Shown piece after piece: positions 1 through 8,631 of a DNA stretch of 54,115 nucleotides (its first letter is position 1; each line of letters opens with the position of its first letter). The DNA comes from Bacteroidota bacterium (lineage in GTDB: Bacteria > Bacteroidota > Ignavibacteria > Ignavibacteriales > Melioribacteraceae): the NCBI GenBank assembly GCA_021824635.1, contig JAKAKD010000064.1, forward strand, positions 1 to 54,115, written 5' to 3'. The notes below the pieces were generated by a model. It had not been told where the DNA came from. It did not search any database and saw only the letters and a program-made list of their open reading frames with translations. A program made the translations under genes and the position numbers.

Positions 1-49
1 ATATTTTTTTCTAACCGGTAAAAATTTTATCTTAGTCCCGTTCAATTTT

Positions 50-124
50 CGGGGTGTAGCGCAGCCCGGTTAGCGCGCTTCGTTCGGGACGAAGAGGTCG
101 GGAGTTCGAATCTCCCCACCCCGA
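50..124 (+). tRNA. tRNA-Pro (anticodon CGG)
   Basis: The sequence folds into a full cloverleaf. The acceptor arms CGGGGTG (50-56) and CACCCCG (117-123) pair, with discriminator A124. The anticodon stem CTTCG/CGAAG encloses loop TTCGGGA, which places anticodon CGG at 85-87. The T arm is GGGAG-TTCGAAT-CTCCC. CCA is not encoded. It stands alone on the plus strand, convergent with the lipoprotein gene that follows. Confidence 0.96.
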
Positions 125-143
125 CATTTATTACAATAATTTC

Positions 144-1442
144 TCAGTACGGTCCTGATACAGCTCCGCCCTGGTCATGTGATACCCAATACCAGCCTGT
201 TTTCGACGTATCATTTATCCACTTCTCTTTTACGATTGCTATGTTTCTTGTCCAACCCGTTCCGCTTGCGGTGCCTGTCGTATTTATTGTCTGTTTTAAT
301 ACAAACCATCTATACACCCAATTCCCTTTGCCGGCTACTTTTGGATTTGTCTGAACTCCGTTAATTTGATAATCCGATGTGTTCGGCAACTGTGGCATAT
401 TTCCGCCTATCACTGTCGTTGTCGTTGAAAAATCTATACTTAATTTTGACGCAATTATGTCTTTCAACCACGACTCACTTACTGTTCCTGATCCGCTCGA
501 TGAATACGAATTGGTTGCTGAAAATGTTTTTGTACCCGATCCAGAAGCTAATTCCAAATAATCTGATAAACCTGTTGTAGGAGTTCCATCGGTTAAATTT
601 AGTGTTGCATCTTCTGATATTGCATAAATTGTAAAATGTGTCACCGGAGCTGAAGCCGTAGTTCCACCAGCGTTTACCGTTGCAGTAAATCCAGAATTTG
701 TATATGTACCTGTTTGTTCATTCAATTGTAATAATGGAAATGTTTTTCCTACCGGTTGTGCTGAAGGTAATGGAAAACTTATTGTAACAGCTTGTTGGAA
801 TTGTATACCAGATGGACCAAACTGACCGGCTGATTGAACTGCTGATGCAGCAGTTGTTGTAGGAATTGGAAGTTGACCGGCTGGTATAGCAGCAGCTGTT
901 ATTGTTACTGGTGCAGAAACTGCGCTTGGCGGTACCGAAACAGTTAACGGTTGTGATGACACCGATTGTGTGTTGGGTGTGCTTGCTTGACCGCCGGTGG
1001 CTACTGTTACAGGTGCTGATGCTACTTGAAATTTTGCCAACAAAATATCTGAAACAACGGCAGAATTTGCCGCTTTGTTAATGTCAGCCACCTTTGTGTC
1101 AAATCCATAACCATCTTTATTTGCAACCACAAGAAGAGTTATGTCTGTGCCAGTAGTTGCATCATAAGTATATTTACCAGAATTATCTGAAAGTACTGTT
1201 GACAAAACTGTCCCATCGTTTTTCTTGATTTTTACTATGGCCGAAGCGATTGTGGTTCTATCCGCAGCATCTCTAACATATCCGCTTAAAATAAGGGGTT
1301 GCACTGTTGCCGGAGGAGGATTTGGTGTAGGGAGTTCCGGTCCAACTCTCGAACTCTCGCAACTTGAAAATATTATTGAACCAACAAAAAGAAAGAAAAA
1401 TAAACTAACAGTATATATAAAAGCAGTTTTATACTTTTGCAT
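144..1442 (-). CDS. Secreted lipoprotein with carboxypeptidase-regulatory-like domain
   Basis: This 432-residue protein has a lipoprotein signal peptide: a hydrophobic segment at about residues 8-26 followed by a Ser-Ser-Cys lipobox near residue 28. The mature protein is therefore probably lipid-anchored in the envelope. A Pro-rich linker leads into a carboxypeptidase-regulatory/CNA_B-like fold (about residues 52-135, SGYVRDAADRTTIASAIVKI). A Thr/Ser/Ala/Val-rich region follows that resembles ZU5-like surface modules (about 150-275). The last 150 residues are unassigned. A GAGG ribosome site precedes the ATG. It lies 21 bp after the YjbH-like gene on the same strand, so the two are probably cotranscribed. 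No enzymatic motif is visible; a structural or adhesive surface role is inference. Confidence 0.7.
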   Translation of the reverse strand: MQKYKTAFIYTVSLFFFLFVGSIIFSSCESSRVGPELPTPNPPPATVQPLILSGYVRDAADRTTIASAIVKIKKNDGTVLSTVLSDNSGKYTYDATTGTDITLLVVANKDGYGFDTKVADINKAANSAVVSDILLAKFQVASAPVTVATGGQASTPNTQSVSSQPLTVSVPPSAVSAPVTITAAAIPAGQLPIPTTTAASAVQSAGQFGPSGIQFQQAVTISFPLPSAQPVGKTFPLLQLNEQTGTYTNSGFTATVNAGGTTASAPVTHFTIYAISEDATLNLTDGTPTTGLSDYLELASGSGTKTFSATNSYSSSGSGTVSESWLKDIIASKLSIDFSTTTTVIGGNMPQLPNTSDYQINGVQTNPKVAGKGNWVYRWFVLKQTINTTGTASGTGWTRNIAIVKEKWINDTSKTGWYWVSHDQGGAVSGPY

Positions 1443-1463
1443 AATTTACCTCATTTTGCTTTA

Positions 1464-2738
1464 CTAATTTTTAGAGAAATAGTTCTTTATAAAATTTGGA
1501 TTAAGTTTTTTGCTATAAGTTCCAATTCTATTATCTGTATTATATCTTAGTCCAACTAATTGATCCGGATTTGTTTTAACTAGATAGCTCCATGAAAAAT
1601 TTTCATCAGTTTTCAATCTTATGAAATCTGGTTTACAATAATGTGAAGGAAAAAGTGGAATGGTAAGATTTATTCCTCCGTTAGAGACTCCTGTACTTGA
1701 CCTTATAGCGAAAAAACCAATCTCAATTTCACCGAACTCTCTGCTGACATCAAACCGAAAACTCTCATCTCCCATTAAGAATTTACCAACCATTAAACCA
1801 AGAGTCAAATTATATTGCGGAACTCTGTATTCTATGCTGAAAGAACCTGTCCATTTGAAGACTTCATTATAAAGAATTTTAGTCATTCCGGAAAATGAAA
1901 CAAAACTTGTTAGACCAAAATTTAATCCGAGATTAAAATCACCATTTAAGAAATATTTCTTTAAGTCAAAATCTAAACCGAAACGGTTTTGAGTAAAAAG
2001 TCCTAACGATGAAGAGACAAAAAAATCATTCGGGAATCTTAATACCTGGTTCAAGACAACACTACCAGGTCTTACCGAATCCTCACTGGTTCCAAATTCG
2101 TTAATAATTGGAACGATTAATTGATAATTAAAATTCATTCCTTTCCACCAACTTGTTTTTAATGCACCAATAGCATTAATCTGAGAAATTACCGGTTTTT
2201 CGTAAGGTCCGAATTCAAATTTTAGTTGTGGCTTTACTGCAATATCAAATCTAAATGAAGAAGAGTTCACTAATTCTTCTTTCTGAATTTCATTGAAGAT
2301 GCTATCCGTATTGAAATCTATTTTTAGTTTGGAAGCAAATTCTTTCCCGGAAGAAGTTGAACTGAAATAATTTTTACAATCTGCCACCGATGTTTCAACA
2401 GAAACAATTGGAATTTTTCTGTTTTGTGGTATTAAAATAATTTTTTGCCGATCATTCAATTCTGTTACTACTATTTTAAGAATTTCTTTAAGCGCATCAA
2501 CATCAAATCTATAAACACGATTTTCGTAAGCAATAATTACTCTTTGTTCATCAATTTTCACACGAATATTTTCGAAACCGCTATTAACAAGTTTGCGAAT
2601 TAAACTGTCTTTAACCGCCGCGTCATTATATCCGAAATTATAGCTGCTCACAAAAAACATAAGGCAGAAGAAAAATATTTGTCTCAAGTATAGAATATTA
2701 AATAATCTCAAAATTTGCGGTCTTTCAAACATTTTCAT
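1464..2738 (-). CDS. YjbH-like outer-membrane/exopolysaccharide-associated protein
   Basis: A 424-residue protein from the ATG at 2738; an in-frame TTG at 2744 would add two residues, and neither start has a clear ribosome site. A hydrophobic N-terminus (about residues 10-32) suggests export. The middle and C-terminal parts are rich in alternating beta strands typical of outer-membrane barrels. The segment around FRFDVSREFGEIEIGFFA and NGGINLTIPLF resembles the end of YjbH-family proteins, which are linked to exopolysaccharide export in enterobacteria. It is shorter than E. coli YjbH (about 700 residues). It precedes the lipoprotein gene on the same strand. The assignment rests on motif resemblance only. 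Confidence 0.55.
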   Translation of the reverse strand: MKMFERPQILRLFNILYLRQIFFFCLMFFVSSYNFGYNDAAVKDSLIRKLVNSGFENIRVKIDEQRVIIAYENRVYRFDVDALKEILKIVVTELNDRQKIILIPQNRKIPIVSVETSVADCKNYFSSTSSGKEFASKLKIDFNTDSIFNEIQKEELVNSSSFRFDIAVKPQLKFEFGPYEKPVISQINAIGALKTSWWKGMNFNYQLIVPIINEFGTSEDSVRPGSVVLNQVLRFPNDFFVSSSLGLFTQNRFGLDFDLKKYFLNGDFNLGLNFGLTSFVSFSGMTKILYNEVFKWTGSFSIEYRVPQYNLTLGLMVGKFLMGDESFRFDVSREFGEIEIGFFAIRSSTGVSNGGINLTIPLFPSHYCKPDFIRLKTDENFSWSYLVKTNPDQLVGLRYNTDNRIGTYSKKLNPNFIKNYFSKN

Positions 2739-2913
2739 GAACAAGAGAAGAAATAGGATTTAAGAGGAGAAGATACCACCTGAAGATTTAACCCTTACAA
2801 TTACTAAAAGAATATATGAATTCGATTATATAATTTCAAAGGAAATATTGACTCAATTTAGAATTGTATAAAAAACAATCGAACAAGCTGGAATACCTTT
2901 GAATAATTTTATC

Positions 2914-2921
2914 TAAATTTG
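2914..2921 (+). promoter_or_regulatory. Possible Bacteroidota-type -7 box (TAAATTTG) for yajQ
   Basis: TAAATTTG fits the TAnnTTTG -7 consensus and lies 20 bp before the yajQ start codon. No TTTG -33 element is found at the usual 17-23 bp spacing, so the support is partial. Confidence 0.3.
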
Positions 2922-2941
2922 CATAAAAAAAGGATGATGCT

Positions 2942-3439
2942 ATGGCAACAAATCACTCATTCGATATCGTTTCCGAAATTGATTTTCAGGAAGTAGATAA
3001 TGCTATGAATCAAGCAATAAAGGAGATCTCACAGCGTTTCGATCTTAAAGATTCGCACACCGAAATTGTCCTCAATAAAAAAGAGAAACAGATAGCACTT
3101 AACACAAAAGACGACTATTCACGTAAACAATCTATTGATATTCTTCAATCAAAATTCCTTAAGCGCGGTATCTCCATAAAAGCATTAAAATACTCCGAGC
3201 CCGAGCCTGCGGCTAATTCCAGACTTAAACAAACAATTGATCTTCAAAGCGGAATCTCTAAAGAAAATGCTAAAATTGTAACCAAGATGATTAAGGAGAG
3301 CAAACTCAAAGTGAATTCACAAATTCAGGATGAACAAGTACGCGTACAAGCAACAAAAATTGATGACCTTCAGGCGATAATGAAATTAATTAAAGATGCA
3401 GATCTCGACTTCCCCGTTCAATTCACAAACTATAAATAG
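2942..3439 (+). CDS. yajQ: YajQ family cyclic-di-GMP/nucleotide-binding protein
   Basis: This 165-residue protein matches the YajQ family along its whole length. It begins with the characteristic HSFDIVSEIDFQEVDNA and carries the conserved segments around ISQRFDLKDS, LKQTIDLQSGI and QVRVQA. Length agrees with the family (about 160). YajQ proteins have two ferredoxin-like domains; some bind cyclic di-GMP and act with a transcription regulator, and the role here is not shown. It is a single-gene unit with an AAAGGA ribosome site and a strong terminator 15 bp after the stop. Its neighbours on both sides are on the other strand. Confidence 0.95.
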   Translation: MATNHSFDIVSEIDFQEVDNAMNQAIKEISQRFDLKDSHTEIVLNKKEKQIALNTKDDYSRKQSIDILQSKFLKRGISIKALKYSEPEPAANSRLKQTIDLQSGISKENAKIVTKMIKESKLKVNSQIQDEQVRVQATKIDDLQAIMKLIKDADLDFPVQFTNYK

Positions 3440-3446
3440 TATCTAC

Positions 3447-3482
3447 AAAAAAAAGAACCCCGCAAAAGCGGGGTTCTTTTTT
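3447..3482. terminator. Bidirectional intrinsic terminator between yajQ and the TonB receptor gene
   Basis: A perfect 9-bp stem GAACCCCGC/GCGGGGTTC (3455-3463 and 3468-3476) closes an AAAA loop. It is preceded by an A run and followed by a T run, so it can stop transcription from both converging genes. Confidence 0.93.
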
Positions 3483-3500
3483 ACTTCATTTCTTACAAAA

Positions 3501-6500
3501 TTAGAAAGAGTATCTAACTCCTAACTGCATTTGCCAACGTGAAGATAAGTCTGAATAACTCCACGGAACATTAGTCTTTGGTTTGTTAAAGCTGTAAACG
3601 GGTGTATTTGCTTTTCCGTTATAGTTAATCATGCCTTGAAAATATACAATGTTATAAGTATCATATCCAATATCATAAACTTGACCCCAGCTTGGTTTTA
3701 GCAAGTTGAGCAAATTCTGAATATCAAGTGTCAACTGGAATGAACCTAGACCCCAAAGATCTGGAATACTCTGAGCAATATGTAGATCAAAATATTCTCT
3801 CCAAGGAGCTGAACTACCATTTCTCTCTGCAATATTACCGCGATTTGCATTCAAGTATTCATTGTTTTTAATGAAAGCATCTAAGTCCGCAAAAGTTGTA
3901 CCCGCTTTTGTAGAAGGGACAAACTGACCGCTTGAAATTGATCCAAGAAGAATTTCACTGCTGTTTCTTGGAATATAGAACAAATCATTTCCACCAAAAC
4001 CATCATTGTTCAAGTTTTTACCATCACTTGCAGATATTGTAAAGGAGAATGGAGAACCTGTTTGACCGTTGTAGAATAATGTAATTGCCGTTGGTGCATT
4101 CTTAAAGAATTCAGCAGTATACGTAACGGAGGCAAATAATCTGTTACGGATTTCCCAATCAGAAGTATTTAATGGCGGATTATTCGGATCGCCACTTATT
4201 GCAGAATAAGCCATTTGAGAACGTGCTTGAGAAGAAGTAACACTATTACGGTCGTATGATCTTCCATATGTATAACCAGCACTTACTGAGAATCCTCTGG
4301 AAACGTTTCTTTGAATCTGGAATACTAAATTGTACTGATAACCGTCGCTTGTATTATACAGATACATAATATCGTTGAAATTATTATTGTAGCTGTTGGT
4401 TCCGCCATAAATTGGACGACCGTCAACACCACTACCAAGTGCTGCTACTTTTCCAATAGCCGGCATAATGTTGATTTTCTTGTAAAGTAGATCATTGATT
4501 GATTGAGAATAGAGGAATTCCGCAGTTCCAACAAAACCCATTGGCAATTCCTGATCTACACCTAAGTTATATCTTAACAACTGTGGCATTTTCAAATTTG
4601 GATCAGCCAAATCAATTTCAGATTTTACAGTTGGTGCACCTAATGAAGGATGCTGACCAGGTAGATACTGATTATTTGGATCAGCTCTAAATGGTAATGT
4701 TTTTCCATAAGCACTGACTTCAGCTATCAACATACCAGAGTTGCCATAATTATTAGAAATCCAAACGTAAGCAGGACGACCTGTGAAGATACCAACACCG
4801 CCTCTAACTTGAGTTGTTCTATCACCGGATACATCCCAGTTAAATCCAACTCTCGGAGACCATAAAAGATTTCCTGTTGGCACCTGATCTGTGCTCATTC
4901 CAGGTAAATATTTTGAAACAGAATCGTTCTTTGCAGGTAAATCCGGGAAAATTGGAATGTCAACACGAACTCCATAAGTCAATTTTAATTGAGGCAATAC
5001 TGCCCATTCGTCCTGAAGATAGAAACCAAATTGAGCGACACTGAATTTAGCAGCTGGCTGTGAATCGCTAGTTCTTGAGTAATCATGCCAATATGCGGAT
5101 ACTTTATCATTCTGGAAATCTGCTAAACTATTATATTGATAAGAACCTAGAAAATTTCTGATGAATAAATTTCTGAATGAGAAAAATTCATTATGAGTAC
5201 CAATTGTGATTGTATGGTTACCGGCGAAATAAGAAAAGTTATCAGTTAATTCAATAATATCTTGATCTAACTGATTTGCGCCGGAGTACTGATCGAAACC
5301 GGCTGTCATTGTGAAAGTACCGCTTAATTCTCTAACTGATACCAACGGGGTCAATGCGCCTGTATTTGTTCTATGATCACGAATTGTTGTATAGCCAGCA
5401 ATTAATTCGTTTGAAATGTTGTTGCCGAAATGACTGTTTAATCTAAGAATAGTCGAATTCGTGGTACTATTCATTCTGTAATTATAAGAATCGAAACTCA
5501 TGCTTGAAGTACCTCTGCCGGATAAGTTATCCCGATAAGCATCAACATAGTTATTGGTAAGAGAAAGTTGATGGTTCTCAGAGAGGTTGTAATCAAATCT
5601 CAACAACAACTTAGTGCTTGGTTGTTGGGAACTGAAAACATCATAACTACCTGGATTCGCCATTCCTTTTGAAGCTAATATAGTCTTGAATTGTTCAACT
5701 AACGCTGTCAATTGTGCCGGCGTATTATTTCCGAATCCGTTCTGCAAAGATGTATTATATATAGGTCTTGTATTTGTCGTCATTTCTCCGTTAACAAAGA
5801 AGAAAAGTTTATCTTTTACAATCGGACCGCCGAGACGAAACCCATATTGATAGTTAGAGAAATTAGCAACTTTTTGATCTAGCCCTGTGTTCGCATTTCT
5901 TTGACCGATGAAATTCTGATTTCTGCCATATAAAAATGCCGATCCGGCAAAAGTATTAGCACCGGAACGTGTAATTGCATTTATTCCGCCGCCTGTAAAT
6001 CCGCCGTATCTAACATCGTAAGGTGCAATAACAACTTGAAATTCTTGTATAGCATCCAAACTGATTGGGTTTGTTCCTGATGTTCCGCCAGGTGTACCTG
6101 AGGAACCAAGACCAAATAAGTCATTGTATTGAGCTCCATCAATTTGAATATTATTGAATCTGCTGGTTCTACCCGCGGCTTGTAGATTTAGACCGGAGAA
6201 AAGTGGAGATAATTTTGCAAAGTTTGAAAAACTTCTGTCAATAGTTGGAATTTGTTCAATCTGTTTAAGTGATACGTTTTGAGAAGCACCTGTTCTTGCT
6301 TGGCTAAGAACTGCGCCTCTTTCTGCTGTTATAGTAACACCTGTAAGTTGAACTGCTTGTTCTGGAAGTTTGAAATTGATTTGTAAATTTTGACCTAATT
6401 CAAGATTGAAACCTTCTTCAACTTGAGTAGTGTAACCAATCATTGATACAGTTACTCTGTATGGACCGCCAACTCGTAAACTTACCAAGTTATACTTTCC

Positions 6501-6698
6501 ATCTAGTCGAGCAGTTGTACCAAATTGTGTTCCTGATGGTAGATGAACTGCTATAATTGTAGCACTAGGTAATGGATTTCCGTTTTGATCTACAACTGTT
6601 CCGTTAATAGCTGCAGTCGTTTGGGAATACATTAACTGAGAGCTAAACAGAACAACCACAAACAGGAAAAAGGAAATCAATTGTTTAACTTTTCTCAT
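3501..6698 (-). CDS. Oar-like TonB-dependent receptor with N-terminal carboxypeptidase-regulatory domain
   Basis: This 1065-residue outer-membrane receptor has a signal peptide ending near MYSQ (about residue 25). A carboxypeptidase-regulatory-like domain follows (about 30-115; GTVVDQNGNPLPSATI). Next is a plug region (about 120-245) with LKQIEQIPTIDRSFSNFA and FNNIQIDGAQYNDLFG, then a long beta-barrel ending in the aromatic terminus LGVRYSF. The layout fits the Oar/CarboxypepD_reg TonB family more than the SusC family, and no SusD partner is adjacent. The substrate is unknown; such receptors carry large ligands or take part in envelope and protease export. AAGGAG precedes the ATG. It appears monocistronic, with a strong terminator just after the stop. 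Confidence 0.9.
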   Translation of the reverse strand: MRKVKQLISFFLFVVVLFSSQLMYSQTTAAINGTVVDQNGNPLPSATIIAVHLPSGTQFGTTARLDGKYNLVSLRVGGPYRVTVSMIGYTTQVEEGFNLELGQNLQINFKLPEQAVQLTGVTITAERGAVLSQARTGASQNVSLKQIEQIPTIDRSFSNFAKLSPLFSGLNLQAAGRTSRFNNIQIDGAQYNDLFGLGSSGTPGGTSGTNPISLDAIQEFQVVIAPYDVRYGGFTGGGINAITRSGANTFAGSAFLYGRNQNFIGQRNANTGLDQKVANFSNYQYGFRLGGPIVKDKLFFFVNGEMTTNTRPIYNTSLQNGFGNNTPAQLTALVEQFKTILASKGMANPGSYDVFSSQQPSTKLLLRFDYNLSENHQLSLTNNYVDAYRDNLSGRGTSSMSFDSYNYRMNSTTNSTILRLNSHFGNNISNELIAGYTTIRDHRTNTGALTPLVSVRELSGTFTMTAGFDQYSGANQLDQDIIELTDNFSYFAGNHTITIGTHNEFFSFRNLFIRNFLGSYQYNSLADFQNDKVSAYWHDYSRTSDSQPAAKFSVAQFGFYLQDEWAVLPQLKLTYGVRVDIPIFPDLPAKNDSVSKYLPGMSTDQVPTGNLLWSPRVGFNWDVSGDRTTQVRGGVGIFTGRPAYVWISNNYGNSGMLIAEVSAYGKTLPFRADPNNQYLPGQHPSLGAPTVKSEIDLADPNLKMPQLLRYNLGVDQELPMGFVGTAEFLYSQSINDLLYKKINIMPAIGKVAALGSGVDGRPIYGGTNSYNNNFNDIMYLYNTSDGYQYNLVFQIQRNVSRGFSVSAGYTYGRSYDRNSVTSSQARSQMAYSAISGDPNNPPLNTSDWEIRNRLFASVTYTAEFFKNAPTAITLFYNGQTGSPFSFTISASDGKNLNNDGFGGNDLFYIPRNSSEILLGSISSGQFVPSTKAGTTFADLDAFIKNNEYLNANRGNIAERNGSSAPWREYFDLHIAQSIPDLWGLGSFQLTLDIQNLLNLLKPSWGQVYDIGYDTYNIVYFQGMINYNGKANTPVYSFNKPKTNVPWSYSDLSSRWQMQLGVRYSF

Positions 6699-7189
6699 AC
6701 AATACTCCTTAGTGGGTTAGTGAATTATTAATTAATATGGAATTTTTAATAGAATGTTTTTGAAATAAAGTGGTGATAAAACAAAAGCCAGAATGTAATA
6801 TTATTTTCAAATTCATTGAGAAGAGAGATCTTTAGTTAATAAACTCAAAATTCACGTTCAAATGACCGGAGACTTTTTTTTTGCACTTGGAAGATATGAA
6901 AATCTCACTAATGTCAAAAGGGTTTAACAATTTTTTAATATTCGGGTAAAATCAGATTTTTCCGGAAAATGTGAAAAATGTTTTGCCGAAGCGATTATTT
7001 TAACTAAATCTCAGTGGTTTCACTAATAACTTCTAAAGCTAATCAGCGGAAATCTGTTTTTATCTCTGCTCAATTTTTTCATAATAGCTCTTAGAGATAC
7101 CTTTAACTTCTTTCGTACAATAAAGGTCAAATTAAATCGGCAACATTCTTATATTTGGCACATGTTTATTAATCTGAGGAAAAATTAGA
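6699..7189. other. Divergent intergenic region without a gene (TonB receptor / phosphodiesterase promoters)
   Basis: This 491-bp AT-rich spacer separates two divergently transcribed genes and must hold both promoters. On the plus strand a TATATTTG box at 7150-7157 lies 33 bp before the phosphodiesterase start. On the minus strand there is a loose TTGACA...TATCTT pair around 6892-6917 with a sub-optimal 15-bp spacer. No open reading frame with coding character, RNA gene or strong hairpin was seen. Confidence 0.5.
7150..7157 (+). promoter_or_regulatory. Possible -7 box (TATATTTG) for the phosphodiesterase gene
   Basis: TATATTTG fits TAnnTTTG and sits 33 bp before the ATG at 7190. No matching TTTG -33 element is present at 17-23 bp upstream. 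Confidence 0.3.
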
Positions 7190-8401
7190 ATGAAAAGATA
7201 CATTGCAATTTTCTGTTTAGTAATAATTTCTACAATTACTTTCGCTCAGTCAAAGCCATATGTAATTTTAGTTTCATTCGATGCATTCAGGTGGGATTAT
7301 CTAAATCGTGGATTATCTCCTAATCTTGAAAAGATTAGAGAAGAAGGAGTTTCGGCTCTTTCATTACGACCATCATTCCCGTCGAAAACTTTTCCCAATC
7401 ATCTTTCTATTATAACAGGAATGTATCCCGCTCATCATGGAATAATCCTAAATAATTTTACCGATCCATTTGATAAAACTTTCTACCGCATGAGCGATAC
7501 AAATTCAGTACGGGATGGAAGATGGTATCTTGGAGAAGCTTTTTGGGAAACGGCTGAGCGCCAGGGTATAATTACTGCAAGTTATTTTTGGCCCGGATCT
7601 GAGCTCAAACTTTCTTATCGCAAACCAACTTACAATCAAGCTTACGATCATAATAGACCGTATGAAACCCGTGTTGACGGAGTAATAGATTGGTTAAAGC
7701 TTCCATCGGAAAAACGTCCTCATTTTATAACACTTTATTGCCATGAAACCGACACGCAAGGTCACAATTTTGGTCCCGATTCACCGCAAACAAATGAAGC
7801 AATAAAACGACTTGACTACATTGCCGGTTACCTTTTGAAAAAAGTGGATGAAATAAAAATGAAAGACAGTGTAAATGTTATTTTTGTTTCAGATCATGGT
7901 ATGACTAGTATTTCCAAAGAGAGAACCATTAATATTGAAAATATTGTTGGCAGTGAAAAATGTAAATTTTACGATATGGGTCCGGTTATGTTTGTTGAAC
8001 CGGCGAAAGAAAAGATTAAAGAAGTTTATGATATACTTAAAAAGAATGAAAACCATTACAAAGTATATTACCGTTCAGAAATTCCCGAGTATTATCATTT
8101 TAACGATCATCCTTTTATCTCTTCAATAGTTGTAATTGCAGATCTTGGCTGGTCAGCTGTTTCAAATTATGCTAGAAAATCGGAACGTGAAGAAAAAGGC
8201 AATCATGGTTACGATAACAACCAGCTTGATATGCATGGAATATTTTTAGCTACCGGTCCAAGTTTCAAAAAAAATTATCATACGGGAACTTTGTGGAATA
8301 TTGATATCTATCCTCTGCTCTGCAAAATTTTTGATATTTACCCGCGTACTAATATAGACGGCAAGCTCGATCGTATCGAATTCATTTTGAACAATAATTA
8401 A
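7190..8401 (+). CDS. Ectonucleotide pyrophosphatase/phosphodiesterase (NPP family), exported
   Basis: This 403-residue member of the alkaline-phosphatase superfamily has a signal peptide (residues 1-19, ending TFAQ). The metal-site Asp is D31 (VSFDAFRWDY) and the catalytic nucleophile is T67 in FPSKTFPNH. Further zinc ligands lie in HETDTQGH (about 185-192), SDHGM (about 235-239) and the C-terminal NHGYDN His. NPP enzymes cleave phosphodiester or pyrophosphate bonds of nucleotides or lipids, here probably in the periplasm; substrate preference cannot be read from the sequence. Length is typical of bacterial NPPs. GAGG precedes the ATG. The stop codon lies inside the left direct repeat flanking a MITE-like element. 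Confidence 0.92.
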   Translation: MKRYIAIFCLVIISTITFAQSKPYVILVSFDAFRWDYLNRGLSPNLEKIREEGVSALSLRPSFPSKTFPNHLSIITGMYPAHHGIILNNFTDPFDKTFYRMSDTNSVRDGRWYLGEAFWETAERQGIITASYFWPGSELKLSYRKPTYNQAYDHNRPYETRVDGVIDWLKLPSEKRPHFITLYCHETDTQGHNFGPDSPQTNEAIKRLDYIAGYLLKKVDEIKMKDSVNVIFVSDHGMTSISKERTINIENIVGSEKCKFYDMGPVMFVEPAKEKIKEVYDILKKNENHYKVYYRSEIPEYYHFNDHPFISSIVVIADLGWSAVSNYARKSEREEKGNHGYDNNQLDMHGIFLATGPSFKKNYHTGTLWNIDIYPLLCKIFDIYPRTNIDGKLDRIEFILNNN

Positions 8402-8613
8402 CCCGTTGTGTGAATAAGAACAAGCAATAAAAATTCTACAAACAACGGACAAATAACTCCAGCATTTATGCTGGAGTTAAAGAAAGAAATTTACAATACG
8501 GACTTTAGTCCCAAAACAAAAGTGAATAACTGTGGCTAAAGCCTAATTCGTTGTGGTTATGAGTCCCCCGACATAAATGTCGGGGTTTAATTCACACAAC
8601 TGGTAATAATTAA
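8393..8613. mobile_element. MITE-like non-coding element with terminal inverted repeats and 9-bp flanking direct repeats
   Basis: The ends are GTTGTGTGAATAA (8405-8417) and TTAATTCACACAAC (8587-8600), inverted copies with one indel. The element is flanked by perfect AATAATTAA direct repeats (8393-8401 and 8605-8613), which look like a target-site duplication. It carries no open reading frame but four hairpins. A second element with the same ends and different flanks lies at 33020-33201. The left duplication covers the stop codon of the upstream phosphodiesterase gene. Confidence 0.7.
8455..8585. repeat. Cluster of four REP-like hairpins inside the MITE-like element
   Basis: The hairpins are an 11-bp stem AACTCCAGCAT/ATGCTGGAGTT (8455-8478), GGACT/AGTCC (8500-8511), GGCT/AGCC (8534-8543) and CCCCGACAT/ATGTCGGGG (8566-8585). 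Each has a 2-base centre. None is followed by a T run, so they are unlikely to be plain terminators. Confidence 0.75.
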
Positions 8614-8631
8614 TTAATAAAGTGAGAACTG

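Noticed and set aside
6892-6917. Sigma70-like TTGACA/TATCTT pair upstream of the TonB receptor gene
   Set aside because: The spacer is 15 bp, the -10 match is weak, and the site is about 190 bp from the start codon. It is not strong enough to list as a promoter.
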